Source: Polysphondylium violaceum (Eukaryota > Evosea > Eumycetozoa > Dictyosteliales > Dictyosteliaceae). Taken from it: a stretch of DNA of 64,000 nucleotides. Position numbers and translations under genes: made by a program. Numbering within the stretch: position 1 is the first letter of the stretch; each line of letters begins with the position of its first letter. The notes under the pieces are model-generated. The model ran no database searches. It saw nothing but the letters and a program-made list of their open reading frames with translations, and was not told where the DNA came from. The stretch is from NCBI GenBank assembly GCA_000277445.1, contig AJWJ01000010.1, positions 44,590-108,589 on the forward strand, written 5' to 3'. This document shows, in pieces, positions 34,457 to 47,328 of this stretch.

Positions 34457-37400
34457 TTAAGACTTATTTTTTAAGAAAAAATTATTCATGTCTTGGAGAT
34501 GATTAATATTAGTAAAAGAGAAATTACCAAAAGTTATAGGATCACCTTTTTCAATATTGTCTGATGAAGAATTGAGTGGATTACTATTATCAATTGGTCC
34601 TTTTCTATTTGGTGCTATAATATTTATACCAGTAGTTGTTGGACTAGTGTTTGAGGAAGCAGAGGAACTTGATCCTGCACTTAAACGAATACTATTCCCT
34701 ATACCAGTGTTATTGTTATTGTTGTTGCTATTATTATTTGGATTATTATTGTTATTATTATTACTATTACTACTAATATTATTATTATTGTTATTACTGT
34801 TATTATTACTATTATTTACAATTTTATCGGGAATACCGTCACTATTTTTGTTGCTACTATTACTAATTCCCTCATCACTACTATTTAAAATATTTGTTTC
34901 ATTAATTATATCTATTTGTTGTTGTTGGATATTATCATCTTGAGTTGAGGTTGAAAGAAAATCTTCATCTGTATCATCGTCATCATAAATACTATTTCTA
35001 TCCCAAAAGTAATCAGTGTCCAATTCACTCTCGGGTTTGGGTAAAAAGATACTATCCATTTCTTGATCAACCAAAGTATTCCAATCTACATCTGCAAAGA
35101 AGGGATGTTTTTTCACTTCATTGGCACCATTAGCACCCAATCTTCTTGAGGGATCGGGATTAAGTAATTTACAAATCAAATCTTTGGCATCTGCACTAAT
35201 CTCTTCGGGCCATTCCAATTCTCTGTCACGGTGGAGAATATGATGGAAAATCAATTCTGGTGTATCGTCGTTAAAAGGTGGAGAACCAGTGAGGAATTCA
35301 TATAAAATAATACCCAAAGCCCACCAATCTACCGGAGTACCATGACCTGTACCCAACAAAATCTCTGGACTGAGATAATCTGGTGTGCCAACTACCTTTT
35401 TGACTGGTTTCTTTATCGGAGTTTTTAATGTTGATTTTCTGGGTGGATAAGGTGAGAATGTTCCGCTTGTATTTAAGCTAGTGTTTTGTTTATCACTATC
35501 ATTGCTATTACTTATATTATTGCCACTACTATTTAAACTATTACCATTGTTGCTATTATTATTATTATTATTATTTTGATCATTTAAACCTTGTTGTTTA
35601 TCATCAATGATACCAATTTTAGATAAACCAAAATCAGTCAATTTAATATGACCTTTACCATCAATCAACATATTATCGGGCTTTAAATCTCTGTGAACGA
35701 TAAAACTAGTGTGAAGGTACTCTAGACACAAAACAGTCTCTGCGATATAATGTTTTGCCATTGATTCATCAAAACAACCCAAGGCTCTAAGAAGTGATGC
35801 ACAATCACCACCAATCAAATACTCCATAACCAAATACAACTTGTCGGTTGATTGAAAAGCATAGAATAACTTTACAATAAATGGATTTTGAACCATTGCC
35901 AAAATATTTCTTTCAACAATGACATGATCAACCATATTTTTTCTAATTGTATCTAGTTTCTTTAATACCTTGATAGCATAGAGATCACCAGTTTTCTTTT
36001 TCTTTGCCAAATAAACTCTACCAAAAGCCCCACGACTAATTGGTTTTATGATTTCAAAATCTGCTATACTAACAGATGCAGATTTGGGTGTACTAGTGGT
36101 TGTTGAGGAAGATAAAGAAACTTGATTTGACGACATAATAGGCGATGTATTTGGGCTTGTAATATTAATATTTGATTGTTGTTGTTGTTTAACAATAGTA
36201 GTAGTGGTGCTGGATTCTACATGCTGTTGAATAGTTGAATTACTAGTGCTGCTAGAACCACTACTGCCTCTATCTTTGGATGGTGAGGAGGAGTTGATGG
36301 ATTTAATAAATGGAAGAATGCCCCACATTGACCACTTTTTACCTTTACTAGCTTGTGATGTTTGAGCAGTTTGTAAATTTGCATATTGTACATAGGTATC
36401 TTTTTTCTCTTCAATGATTTTAACGATTCTTTTGCCAAAGGTAATGAGAGCTACATCGGTTGGATGAGATTCAATCATCTTTTGAATTTTATCAATAATG
36501 CCTTGACATTGAATCAATGACTCTGATGGACCATAGGGAATAGTGGCCAAATAGTCTACCAACTCTTCCAATTGACTAATGATTTGAGAGTCCATTGTCA
36601 CATCGATACTATGATCGGGACTTGCCCAAGAATGGACAACCTCGCCCTTTACCAATGAGATCATACTAGCCAAACGATCATCATAACTACTTTGTTTGAA
36701 ATCATGCTTATTAATTAAGCCACAATAAAAAGAATGTTTGGCAAGTTGAGATTGAGCAAATGTCTCCTCACAAATTCTACAAACAAATGATTTTTCAATG
36801 ATTGGAATTGGTTTTGATTCAACGGCTGTTGTTTCTGCTGTTGTTGTAAGTGTTGAATCCAACATATTTGAATCAATTTTTACATCTGGTGAAACTTGGA
36901 GTAATCTGATATCATCTGACATGCAAGGAATTTCAACCACTGCCGATTGTAATCTTTGTTGTTCTTGATCACTTTGGTAGTTTTCTTTTAACAAATCTGT
37001 CAATATTGATTTCTTTTCGATGAATAAATCTCTATCGTTTTCCAAATTCTTGTCAAATATAATTGGAGAAGAGATGGCTCTATTTCTCATACTGCTATCA
37101 AATTCCGATCCAATACTGTTTCTAAAATTATTATTTGGGCTCTCTAATGACAACAATATAGCAGGATCACTATAGCTACTTGCATTGCTAGTGTTGGTGG
37201 GAGTAGTACTTTGGGTAGGAGTCGTTGTACTTTGATTGCTATTTAAACTTGCTGTCAACAAATTTGATTGTTGATTAAAACTTGAACTAAACGAAGGTTG
37301 TTGATACGACGATGAAAATGCAGGTGGTATCATATCATTAAAGTTTTGTAAACTCTTTGACAAACGTTTCTGAAGTATGTTTCCAGAACTAAAGGATAAA

Positions 37401-37467
37401 GGATTGATTTTAATATTATTGCTAATATTATTACTATTACTACTATTATTACAAGTTTTACTATCTA

Positions 37468-37498
<31 letters not shown>

Positions 37499-40385
37499 AC
37501 TACCACTATTATTACTATTTAATAATAATTGATTGAAATTGTGTTGCTGTTGTTGTTGGTATTGTTGTTGCTGTTGTTGTTTGGTTTCAATGGGATTCAA
37601 CACATCGACAACACGAGAGAATTCGGAAAATATGAAAAGGAATTTTGACACCAGTGAGGTGAGCTCTTTGTTTGATATGGCAGACGCAAACAATGTTTGA
37701 ATGGAATGTACAACTGAAGTACATTGTTCGCGTTGTTCATAGATACTCATATGAAGGATTTTGTTTGAAAGCTTCTTGATCTCACCAATAATCAATGCAT
37801 AGTGTTGGTTGTGGAAAATGAGATCGGGGTCAATGGCATCCACTATGGTGTGAATAAAATTATTGATTTTCTTGTCAACACTAGCTTTGGTGGACAAGAG
37901 CTTTTGATTGATGTCAAAAGTAGGTCTACCATCGCTACTGAACCTTGTGGTCTTTGAGATAAACTTTTCTCTGATTAAATTGATATTGGATGTTGGAGAT
38001 TGTTGTGATTCCTGATGAGTGGAATGTAATATTGATTCATTTGGTTTCACGGGTAATGTTAATGCTCTTGATCTTAATGTATTTCTATTGTTATTATTTT
38101 TGTTTGGCTGTTGTTGACTCTTTGGAGGTGATGATTTTTGATGTTGTTGTTGGATAAAATCAGAGATTGAAGTGGTCTTTGTCTTTTTATCTTTTTTACC
38201 AGTAGAAGGTGACTTGGTTGTTGACGGTGACAATAATATTGATTTTGATGGATTCTTGTTTGTGCTTGTGGTCTTTGATTTTGCCAATGATTCTTCTTCT
38301 TCTTTTTGTTGTTTCTCTTTGCTACTGTTATTATCGGGAGTACTATTATTTAAACTATCTGTTGTTGAGGAGGATGGCGGTGTATTATTATTATTACTAC
38401 TATTACTACTATTGTTTTTAAATATTGTATTCTTCATTTTATCTTTTTCAGCAGCCATTGTCATTACTGATCTTAGACTTGGTGAAGTTTGGTCAGGATC
38501 CAACGATAATGATGGTGGCACCAAAGGAACCAAATTTGGATTTGGTAGTGGTAAAAAAGGTGATGATCTATTTCTGGTTTGAATGGGTGATGGTGATTTG
38601 TTATCATCATTATCTACAGGTGTTGGTGTTGATGTTGGGGTGGAGGGAGTTGACGATTTTAGCGGTGATGTTGGGGGTTGTTGTAAATTGAGATTGGGGG
38701 ATGTAGGTGTACTTGAACTGCTGCCTCCAGCAGAGGAAGCAGAATTTGAGCGGGGATTTAAATATTGATTTATAGTTGAAAATAATGAAGACGATGATGT
38801 TGACGATGACGATGAACCCGATGACGACGACGACGATGTCGAGCCTGACGACGAAGATAGGGAAGGTTGATGTAAATGATGTAAATGGCCGATATAGCTG
38901 GGTATGGCGCCACTGTTACTGTTGCTTTTCTTGTGAGAGACAGGTGGTTTAGTGGTTGTTGAGTTGGTGGTTGAATTTATCTTTCCGCCAGTTGGATCAT
39001 TTAATAAACTACCCGAAGTGACCGGAGTTGATGGCATTGATCGATAACTGTATCCTGGATGTGAAGGATGATCGTCGTCAATCATGTCGTCACTCAATGA
39101 TGGTGTGTATGATAATCCACCCTCATCATAATAGTCATCTTGACCATCATCATCGTTATTATTGGTACTAGCACCGCTACCACCAGAAACATGAATCGAT
39201 AGGCGTGATAAAGAACTTGATAAATTTAAATCAGATTTTGATTTCTGAGGAGGACGTCTACGATGGTGATGACTGGTATTGATGCCAGGCACCGATGAGC
39301 CTGATTGAAGTGGTGAGGTGGGTGCAGAGGCACTTGTAAGCGTAGAGAATTCAAACGAACCAGATTTCTTTATCTTTGTGCCATTGTTCTTTTTATAGTC
39401 GTCATCTGGTAGACCGAGGTCCATCTCTGAATAACGACGTTGAGAATCCTCTATTGCATTTATCCACTCATTGCACTCTTGTTCATCGAGAGCCTGTATT
39501 GAAAATATTGGAAATACATCCTTTTTACTTGGTATAATTTGAAATGCAAATCTACGTTCTGTTTCCCCAAATCTTTTTATTAAACTACCAATCACTGGTA
39601 TCATACCAGCTGGTTCTGGATCCTATTATAAATGATGTTAATATATTAATATCTCTTGCAGCACTCTTTTTCACAAAACATAATAACAATAATTACTGAT
39701 TGATGTCTAAAATAATAAATAATTCCTTCTTTTAAAACAAAGTATCTCTTTCTCCAAGATCTAATCACATGACCTTCTTTAATTAAAAAACCACATTTGT
39801 CTGGATTTGCCAATGATTTAAATGCAGGCTATAAAGTAAATAAATATTAGTACCGCGACTATACTATTGACTGTGTAGTGTGCAAGAATACATACATCAT
39901 TTTTCGGAGTTAACCAACAAGCTAAAAGATCACTTTCTTCTATATCCTGATGTTTAACTAAACCTGTTAAATATTTTTGTAATAATTGTTTTCTCTCCTC
40001 CACCAACTCCTTGTTGGTGCTAGTTTTAAATATATGTTTTTTGGTAATTTTGGTAATTTAGCTTTAGGAAAAGCAGTCCTAATCTATAGATACAAATTTG
40101 AAATTGATTGTGTTAGAGATACCTCTTATTCTTATTATTATTATCATCTGAATATTTTACCTGTGAATCCAATTCATTAAATTGACTATATCTTCTATAA
40201 ATATTCCACTCTTTGTTTGCCAATTGATTCGTTACATTAACCATATACACCTATATTTTATAAACGAGTTTGTGTTAATACATCATACACATCTATTAGG
40301 ATCACCCAGTCACACTTACAGTAAATGCATTGAATTGAGGGTCCAGCCTAGCTTCGTCCCCTATAATTGACAGTTGGTACTTCAT
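34457..40385 (-). CDS. PX-PH-zinc finger AGC kinase, IRE/MAST/RIM15 type
   Basis: Exons: 40320-40385, 40161-40250, 39896-40083, 39697-39828 and 34457-39622; about 1880 residues. The first three exons give a PX phosphoinositide-binding domain ([43 protein letters not shown]). Next is a PH domain ([25 protein letters not shown]) ending near residue 210. Then come about 900 residues of Ser/Asn/Pro-rich linker, a C2H2-like finger ([20 protein letters not shown], about 1107), and a kinase domain at about 1345-1670. It has GRGAFG-like [36 protein letters not shown], and a long insert before GTPDYLSPE, as in MAST/Greatwall/RIM15/IRE kinases. Exon 3 is one base short: phase breaks in an A6 run near 40035-40040. 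Likely a membrane-lipid-recruited signalling kinase. Confidence 0.88.
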
Positions 40386-42055
40386 TCAACACTATTCCAA
40401 ACTTTGATTCTCACCAAAGGTGGTGGTGTCGTTTGTGTGAAGAAGAAGAGAAAAAAAGTATGTGAGGTTGTGTGACAATACAATATTACTCCTATTATAA
40501 CAATTCCTCTCTACTCTGTATTTGTATGCGTGGTGGTTGCTGTATATTAATATATCAACTATAATTTGTTGGATATTGATGAGGCCTTCTTTATAAATTA
40601 AAAACCTATATAGTGTGTTTCCTAAATATCTTAAATTTTTTTTTTTTTTTTTGATTGGGATTTCTTGAGATTAATATTAAGATCACGTTATGTGAGTGAG
40701 TGTGAGTGTGGGGTGACAAAAAGTGAGGTCCAAAGAATGGTTGTTTGAAAAAATTGGTTTTTAACCTAGGTTGCGGGGCTGTTGGTGTGTTGTCTGTCTA
40801 TGTGTGTTTGTTATTGGTATAGGAATAATAAATACACTCAAAGTCAGATATATATCACCAATATGTATTATCTATCGTATCTGTGTTGTTGAGCCGTTAA
40901 TTTTTTTTTGTTGTGCTGTTGTGTTTGACAGCTAAAAGTTGGTTTTTTTTTTTTTCTAATGTATTTGCGATGACTCTGCGCCTCTATGCCTCGTAATTGA
41001 TGAAAAAACCTATGATGCGATGATCAAATAAATTTCTATATTTTAAAAAAATAAAAAAAAAATTAAATAAAAAAAAAAAAAATCTATGTGGTGAGTGCCC
41101 CCCAGAGCAAGGACCACACAAACACAAAAATTTCCCACTGACGGAGGGCAGCAAAACACAAATATCTATATTTTTTTGAATTGAATTTTTTAATGAAATC
41201 CGCGAAATTTTCAACTCCTTTTCGAAAAAGGCGGGCACATTGAGAGGAGGTGTGTTTGTGGAAGATGAAAAGTGGGATTCTCTTATTTCTCGGAGATACA
41301 TACACCAGGTGTGTGTGTGTAATATTTCTATATTTCTAATGTTTGTATGTATGTATTTTTGACACCAATTATGTATCCAATATTCAGAATGCTTTTGTGA
41401 TTTAGAAAAAAAAAACTTGAAAGTTGAAAAAAATTAAAAAAAAATAAAAAATAAAAAAAAACGATAATAATTCGCATGTTTAGGACAACAATCAGTTGAT
41501 CGCAGTTGCTTGATTTTGATTTTACGACCCTCATAATACAAAAGTGCTTCCATTCTCCATTTTATCTCAAAAATTACTAAAAGTTCATCTACATATTTCA
41601 TTGGCTCGATAATTAATTAATTAATAGCGTCAATCCATCCTAATTTTAATTGCTTTGCACAAACTCCTTTATTCTCAAGAGTACATTTAACAAAGTTCTT
41701 TAAGCATATAATATTCTCTTTGATAGTAATCACAATATGAGGATCGAGGACACTAAGAAGGGTGCATGTGTAAAAATAATTTCCCAAGTTTTTCAAGCAA
41801 AATCATGATGATGTGGAAAATTCATTTTAAAAAGCATGTATAAATTGTACTATAAAACCGGGAACTTGAGAACTAGATATAGAGTTTACTCCATTGATTT
41901 GAGTACTTTTGAATTCTCGATATTAACTGGAAATAGTCAATCTGGGCTTCATTCAAGGCCTTTAGTGTTGCTCTTGAGATACATTTCTACTTTTCTTCTA
42001 TTGACTTTTATCAAGCAATAGCCTACAGGCTTTGGTTCGGTTTGAGTCTAAGAAA

Positions 42056-42087
<32 letters not shown>

Positions 42088-42178
42088 CGGAGGTGGGGTG
42101 TTTTTTGAGAAATCATCATTTATATATCTGATCAATCAATCTATTATATATTAAATACTAAATAAATAAATAAATAAA
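40386..42178. other. long intergenic region
   Basis: About 1.8 kb between divergent genes. It includes poly-T and poly-A tracts (40640, 40945, 41080, 41410, 42055), GTGT patches and a GC-richer stretch near 41090-41280. That stretch has a 105-codon minus-strand frame that I regard as doubtful. The A-tract with CGCGGAGG just before 42100 lies close to the cyclophilin start. No RNA gene was recognised. Confidence 0.45.
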
Positions 42179-42855
42179 ATGTCGGTTGCTACAAGAAGTA
42201 AAGTATTCTTTGATGTTGTTCATGGAAAAAAACCATTGGGTAGAATAGTTATGGAGTTATTCAATGATATAACTCCAAAGACGAGTGAGAACTTTAGAGC
42301 TTTATGTACTGGCGAAAAAGGAATAGGTACAATGGGAAAAAAACTTCATTATCAAGGGGCATCCTTTCACAGAATAGTTCCAAATTTTGTTATTCAAGGA
42401 GGGTAAGTTGTCTATGATTCTTAAACATTGATTACACGACTCTAATTCGTCAAACGGAAATATAAAAGTGATTTTACTCATCATATGGGAGTTGGTGGTG
42501 AAAGTATTTATGGAAGACGTTTCAATGATGAAGTGTTTGGAGCTGAAGGTGGTCACAAAACTGGTGTTTTGTCTATGGCCAACAGCGGTCCTCACAGTAT
42601 GTATAGATATTACCTTTTTGATGCGATGAAATAATTGTATCAATGATACTAACCTAATGACTAGCCAATGGATCACAATTCTTTATCACTACAGTTCCAA
42701 CACCATTTTTAGATTCAAAACATGTTGTTTTTGGAAAAGTGATTCAAGGTATGGATATTGTAAAGACTATCGAAAAGGTTAAGACTGATCCTAAAAATGA
42801 TATGCCAATTGAACCAATCATCATTCAAGATTGTGGTGAAATTAAACAAGAATAA
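42179..42855 (+). CDS. cyclophilin-type peptidyl-prolyl cis-trans isomerase
   Basis: Three exons: 42179-42402, 42469-42596 and 42665-42855; 180 residues, a single-domain cyclophilin. Conserved active-site blocks are present: [15 protein letters not shown] (catalytic Arg, Phe, Met/Gln region), GSQFFITT, and [11 protein letters not shown]. It catalyses isomerisation of Xaa-Pro bonds. The position of CypA Trp121 (in TEWLDGKHVVFG) is Phe here ([12 protein letters not shown]), which in other cyclophilins lowers cyclosporin A binding while keeping activity. There is no signal peptide or targeting extension, so a cytosolic or nuclear protein is likely. A run of TAAA repeats precedes the ATG. It is convergent with the CID gene, with only 78 nt between stops. 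Confidence 0.96.
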
Positions 42856-42933
42856 ATAGATGATGGCGATAACGAGATGTATATATAGATAGATAGTTGT
42901 AAAATGTAATACATAGGTCTTGTGTGTCTGTGT

Positions 42934-43800
42934 TTATTGTTGAGATTGAGGTTGTTGTTGAGTATTTGGAGGAACAGGACCATTGGGTGCATTTATATTC
43001 TCTTGAAATTGTCTCAGTGAATCATAAAGACTATAGTTATTGGCAGATCTATCAAATTGATGCAAGTGATAGTAATTTATATCTGTTGGATTTAAAGGTA
43101 ATGTTACATTTGATGCAAGTTTTAAATGAGTTACTATAGCACCAGGACTTGCTATACCAAGTGGTGGTACATCTTTTAAATTACTCTTTAAACTCTTGAT
43201 TTCATTTGGATTAAATATTTTTCTTTCTTCCCAAAGATTACATATCTATTGAATTGATTCATTATGACGATTGTATTAATATACACTGTATCATATCTCT
43301 ACACTGCTTATCAGTTCGGTACCTACATTTTTTATTTTATCTTTTTGTTGATTATCTAATAAATAATATGTATTTGATAATATTGAGGGTAGATTTTGGT
43401 ATAGTAGTGTTATATAGTGTTCTTGATGATGATGATGATGATGATCTAAAGTCTTTTCTATTGCACTAATAGTAGAAAGTTAATAATACAGAGCATACAC
43501 ACATATACAACACACTACATACCAAGAGTGAAGTATTTCACTAATTAAAAATAAAAGAAATAGTCTTTTCTCTGGTGGTTCAATTACCGGTACCCTTTGA
43601 ACGATTGTATTTATAATTAAATTTGATTTATTAGAGTATCTTAGGATCCAATCTTTTGCATATTTTATATAAGAGTTTGAAGGATTAAGATCATTGAGTA
43701 AATCATTAAGTTCCCCCAATAAATCATCATCGTTATTTATATTTCTAAACTCTTCATTTTGTTGTTGTTGGTGATGTTGTTGATAGTTGTTCATTGTCAT
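42934..43800 (-). CDS. CID (CTD-interaction/RPR) domain protein
   Basis: Three exons: 43523-43800, 43327-43465 and 42934-43245; 242 residues. After a Gln-rich leader (residues 5-16), residues about 25-150 form an all-helical CID. Landmarks are YIKYAKDWILRYSNKSNLIINTI, EKRLFLLFLISEILHS (the KL-xxLYLxxDIL helix of CIDs), YITLLYQNLPSIL and ICNLWEERKIF (the typical W-x-x-R-x-IF end). CIDs bind the phosphorylated C-terminal tail of RNA polymerase II and link transcription to RNA processing. The short tail is Pro/Gln/Asn-rich with no RNA-recognition motif visible. It could be a minimal SCAF/CHERP-like or RPRD-like factor. A His run at the exon 2 start comes from a GAT repeat. Frame joins are clean. 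Confidence 0.75.
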
Positions 43801-44107
43801 TCACCGATATGCAGATATTTTTTTGAAAAAAAAAAAAAAAAAAAGGACTAAATTAGATGTATAAAAAAGAAAACGTTGTATATTTAATTTACAAAAAAAA
43901 AAAATACTAAATTATATTAGATGTTTAAAAAAGAAAAAAGTTGTTTATTTAATGTACAAAAAAACCATTGTTTGTGAAAAAGAGTTTTTTAATTTCTTCA
44001 CCAAAAAAGTGGGGAAATTGATTGAATTGATTTGAATATAAAAATAGGATTGATAATAAATAAGACTATATAGATGTTGTGTATGTATATGGATCGTATG
44101 CAATATT
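43801..44107. other. intergenic with duplicated AAA-rich motif
   Basis: About 300 nt. A segment reading CTAAATTAGATGTATAAAAAAGAAAA (43850s) recurs in diverged form about 65 nt later (43910s), both followed by TTTAATTTACAAAAAA-like sequence. No gene was found. Confidence 0.5.
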
Positions 44108-44424
44108 TTAATCTAAAATACTACGAGTTTGACCAGAGGCTAAACCGTAACCCTTTGATTTAAAGTGGTTACCGATTGGGGTGTGTTCAAAACCTTCTTC
44201 AAAGTTTCTATTGTTTATAATTTAATTTGTTGACTATATTAGTAAATACATTTTAGTGTTGATTATATATTTGGTTATGCTGTAAATGATAATTACCTTT
44301 CTTTGGCCATGTTTTTAACACCAGTGTAAATCACATTGATGCCATAAGCAGAGATAAGAGAGATATTGGTGATGAGAATGTAATCTTCTGGGGTGATTGA
44401 TTTTAAGAGTTTACGGAACATCAT
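44108..44424 (-). CDS. 75-residue single-TM protein, family not recognised
   Basis: Two exons, 44297-44424 and 44108-44207, with a GT..AG intron in phase 2. The start is the first of two adjacent ATGs. The N-terminus is basic (MMFRKLLKS). One hydrophobic segment (YILITNISLISAYGINVIY, residues about 15-33) is followed by a polar Gly/Lys tail ending GQTRSILD. The base composition of both exons is much less AT-rich than the flanks, and codon positions look coding. Small proteins of this layout are common subunits or assembly factors of mitochondrial inner-membrane complexes; that is a guess from shape only. It is too short for standard gene callers to keep. Confidence 0.7.
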
Positions 44425-45228
44425 TTTGAAATTTATATATATGTATTTAAAATGTTTTTAAAATATGTTGTTGATTGTATTGATACTGAGATACTCGTAC
44501 TTGTTTTTTGTACTGTGTATTTGTAGTTGTTGTTGTTTGTTGGATTGATGACAAACTAAAACTTACCATCGTCTTATTTATACTTTTTTCCTCTCATACA
44601 CCATTTTTTTCATTTGATTAAATCTTTGAAAACCACATCTTTTTAATTTAAAAAAAGATTGCGCAAGATTATATTGTTTTTTGTTTTCTCATGCCAAAAT
44701 TGATAGTATGGAAAACTGGCGTGTTTTCATCTAAAAATATTTTGCTTTTTTTTTGCAATCAAAAAAAAAAAATCATCAAAAAAAGTGGTTGCATGTAAAA
44801 TTTCGAGAAATGTGAAAAAAAGGATGAAATTTTGCAAAATAACGAAAATTATCAAATAACTGAAAAAAGGTATATATTTTTCCTTTACTATGAAAAACAT
44901 CGACAAAAATTTTTAAAATATACCAGAATTCTATTATTGTAATGTGGAAAACTAAATGAAAAGAACATACATCACCAAAATACCCTTTTTTTTGCTTACA
45001 ATCTTTTTTCCATCCTCTCTAAAAAAGGTTTTGTCTAATCATAACTTTTGATGAGCTGTGCCCTTTATCCTGTACAGATCAGATTAAGGTTATAAACTTT
45101 TGTGTTCTTTACTGGCGCTTTATTTTTTTTCGTTTTTTAATTGATACAAATTATTTTTTATTTGAATTACTTTTATTTTATTTATTTATTTATACTAGAA
45201 TTATATATTATTATTAAAAAGATTATTA
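44425..45228. other. intergenic, AT-rich
   Basis: About 800 nt with many A/T homopolymers. It holds the promoter of the 75-residue gene and the 3' flank of the next minus-strand gene. No coding or RNA feature was seen. Confidence 0.5.
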
Positions 45229-46767
45229 TTATAATTCATATTTTTCACCATCTTTTAAAATATAATTGATAGAGGGAGGACGAGTAGGTGGATTATCAGA
45301 GTATGCTTTATCATTGACGATAATCATTTTATCTAAAATACTTGAACTATATCCATACTTGAATTTCTTTATACCATATCCAATTAGACCCAGGGAAACA
45401 AGTCCACCAATGACTATAAATAATATTTTCCACCACTCCAAAGGATGTGAACGATGTTTGTGTGAGTTGGTGCTGTGTTTATCTGCTTCTTTTTGATCAT
45501 GGGGAATTTTAAAAGATACTGAAAGAATAGTTGATGAATTAGTTCCGAGTATAATTTTATCCAAATGTTGATTATATATAGCACTGGTAATATAAAATGG
45601 GCCTAGATTTGAAACATCATTTACATGTAATCTATTCTCTTTATATTGAACCAAAACACCTAAATTTTTAAATGTAAATAGGGCATGTGACTTTCCATTT
45701 GAAATACCTATCTGTGAAAGTCCATAGTATCCTAAAGAAAATATATGTTTGTGATCTCCTATAAAAAGAGTAATAAGGGATTCAGATAAATCATCCATTT
45801 GATTATTAGGGACTAAAACCACATTCCATTTTTCTAAGTGTACTATACTCTTTGGAATCATTATACCTAGATCAACTCTTTTATTTGTTTTTAAATTAGT
45901 ATTATATAATTATACTTTAATATGTGATATTTACTCTCTAAATTCACCATTTCCTCCTATAGATTCATTAAAGAATATTAAACGAGATGGTTTATCTGGG
46001 GAATAACATGTTAAAATGATTTCGGATTCAGAATGAAATACTGAGCTATATGAATGACAAGAAGGAATTGGTTTCTATATTATGTGAAATTGATTAATAT
46101 TGATTTTTAATTAAAAGTAACACAATACTTACTTTATATTGCATAAATAGATCATGAAGATTAAATTTATATGTATGTTTGGCAGATACTAAATATAGAC
46201 CGTTTCTTTCATGATTAATACCTATAACATTATTTTGTAAATAAAATGAATCTCTTATTATCTATAGTAGTAAAAAAAAACATATTAGCCTAATTGAGTT
46301 TCGAATGCAAAAAAGCATTATTTACCATTACTTGATGTAGAATTTTAAAATCATCAGCCGAAAATTTGTTTAAAAGAATAGAGTCATTTCTAAAGGATAG
46401 GGCTAAATAAAAATGACCTTTAATAGCATCAAAGAAACCAACTTTAATATGAGGAGATTGAAAATATAAATTTTTACTCATATCAAACTCTTTTAAAATA
46501 TTTCCACTCTCTATATCTATAATATAAAATCTATTATCTAATGTTCCGGTCATTAAAGTTTTATTTGAATTTCCATCATATATCTTTAATAAAACATTAT
46601 CATTTCTAATTTTAATTTCTTGTTCTATTTTGATTAATTAAATTAATATTTTAATTACCAATGATCATATTTTTATTTGTGTTTTTACCGATTACAAGAG
46701 ATGAATTTGTACAAAAAGATATATTTATCAATAGGATTAAAAATCCTAAAATAAATAGTATCTTCAT
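45229..46767 (-). CDS. type I membrane protein with beta-propeller-like ectodomain
   Basis: Five exons: 46689-46767, 46326-46624, 46133-46261, 45935-46074 and 45229-45877; 431 residues. Residues 1-19 are a signal peptide (MKILFILGFLILLINISFC). The ectodomain is made of short beta-rich repeats: LLKIYDGNSNKTLMTGTLDNRFYIIDI, FYLALSFRNDSILL, NGLYLVSA and GNGEFR. These have a WD40/NHL-like rhythm but no clean consensus. A TM helix near residues 362-382 (LFIVIGGLVSLGLIGYGI) follows. The cytosolic tail of about 45 residues contains PPTRPPS and ends in EKYEL, a tyrosine/acidic sequence. The function is unknown; a surface or endosomal receptor-like role fits the topology. Five exons in one consistent frame make the gene itself secure. 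Confidence 0.75.
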
Positions 46768-47328
46768 CTTTAATTCATATATTTTCACTAATCTACTAGG
46801 AAACTATTGAACAAGTGAAAATTTTATGATAGTAGTAGTTGAAAATGTATTTTAAAAAATATTCATATGACCCATTTATTTAATAACAATTATTATCATT
46901 ATAATTAAACACACCCACTACTAATATTATTTTCATTTTTTACATTGTATAAAAGAGAGGGAGAGGGTAAAATATTCACTTTATTTGATGAAGAAAAAAA
47001 CAGATAAAAATTTCTCAAAAAATGGGTGCCTCTAGCATGACATTGGAGGGGTGTGTTTTGAATTTTGAAAATTTAAATGATTTTCATTTGCAAAAACTAC
47101 ACACTGGGGTGAAGAAATATTCAATTATCATTGTAAATATGTTTTTCAATCACATTTTCACACACATATACAATACTCCCTTTTTTTATAGAAAAAATTT
47201 CCCTTTTATCAATTGAGAAAAAATTAAAAAGGTTAACATTAATAGTTTATAAAAGATCTAGATATGAATTTCCATACATGAGAATTTATTTACAATATTT
47301 ATTGAGTACAAAATGATTCTTATTATTA
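46768..47328. other. intergenic
   Basis: About 560 nt of AT-rich sequence between two minus-strand genes. A plus-strand frame at 47022 has low-complexity character and is not convincing. Confidence 0.5.

Noticed and set aside
34557-34943. Plus-strand poly-Leu membrane-like frame
   Set aside because: Antisense of Asn/Asp repeats in the kinase C-terminus.
38172-38582. Plus-strand frame with hydrophobic runs
   Set aside because: Antisense of the Ser/Asn-rich kinase linker.
40984-41301. 105-codon minus-strand frame with Cys/Pro residues
   Set aside because: It is bounded by homopolymers, has no homologous motif and no exon partner. It is too weak to call.
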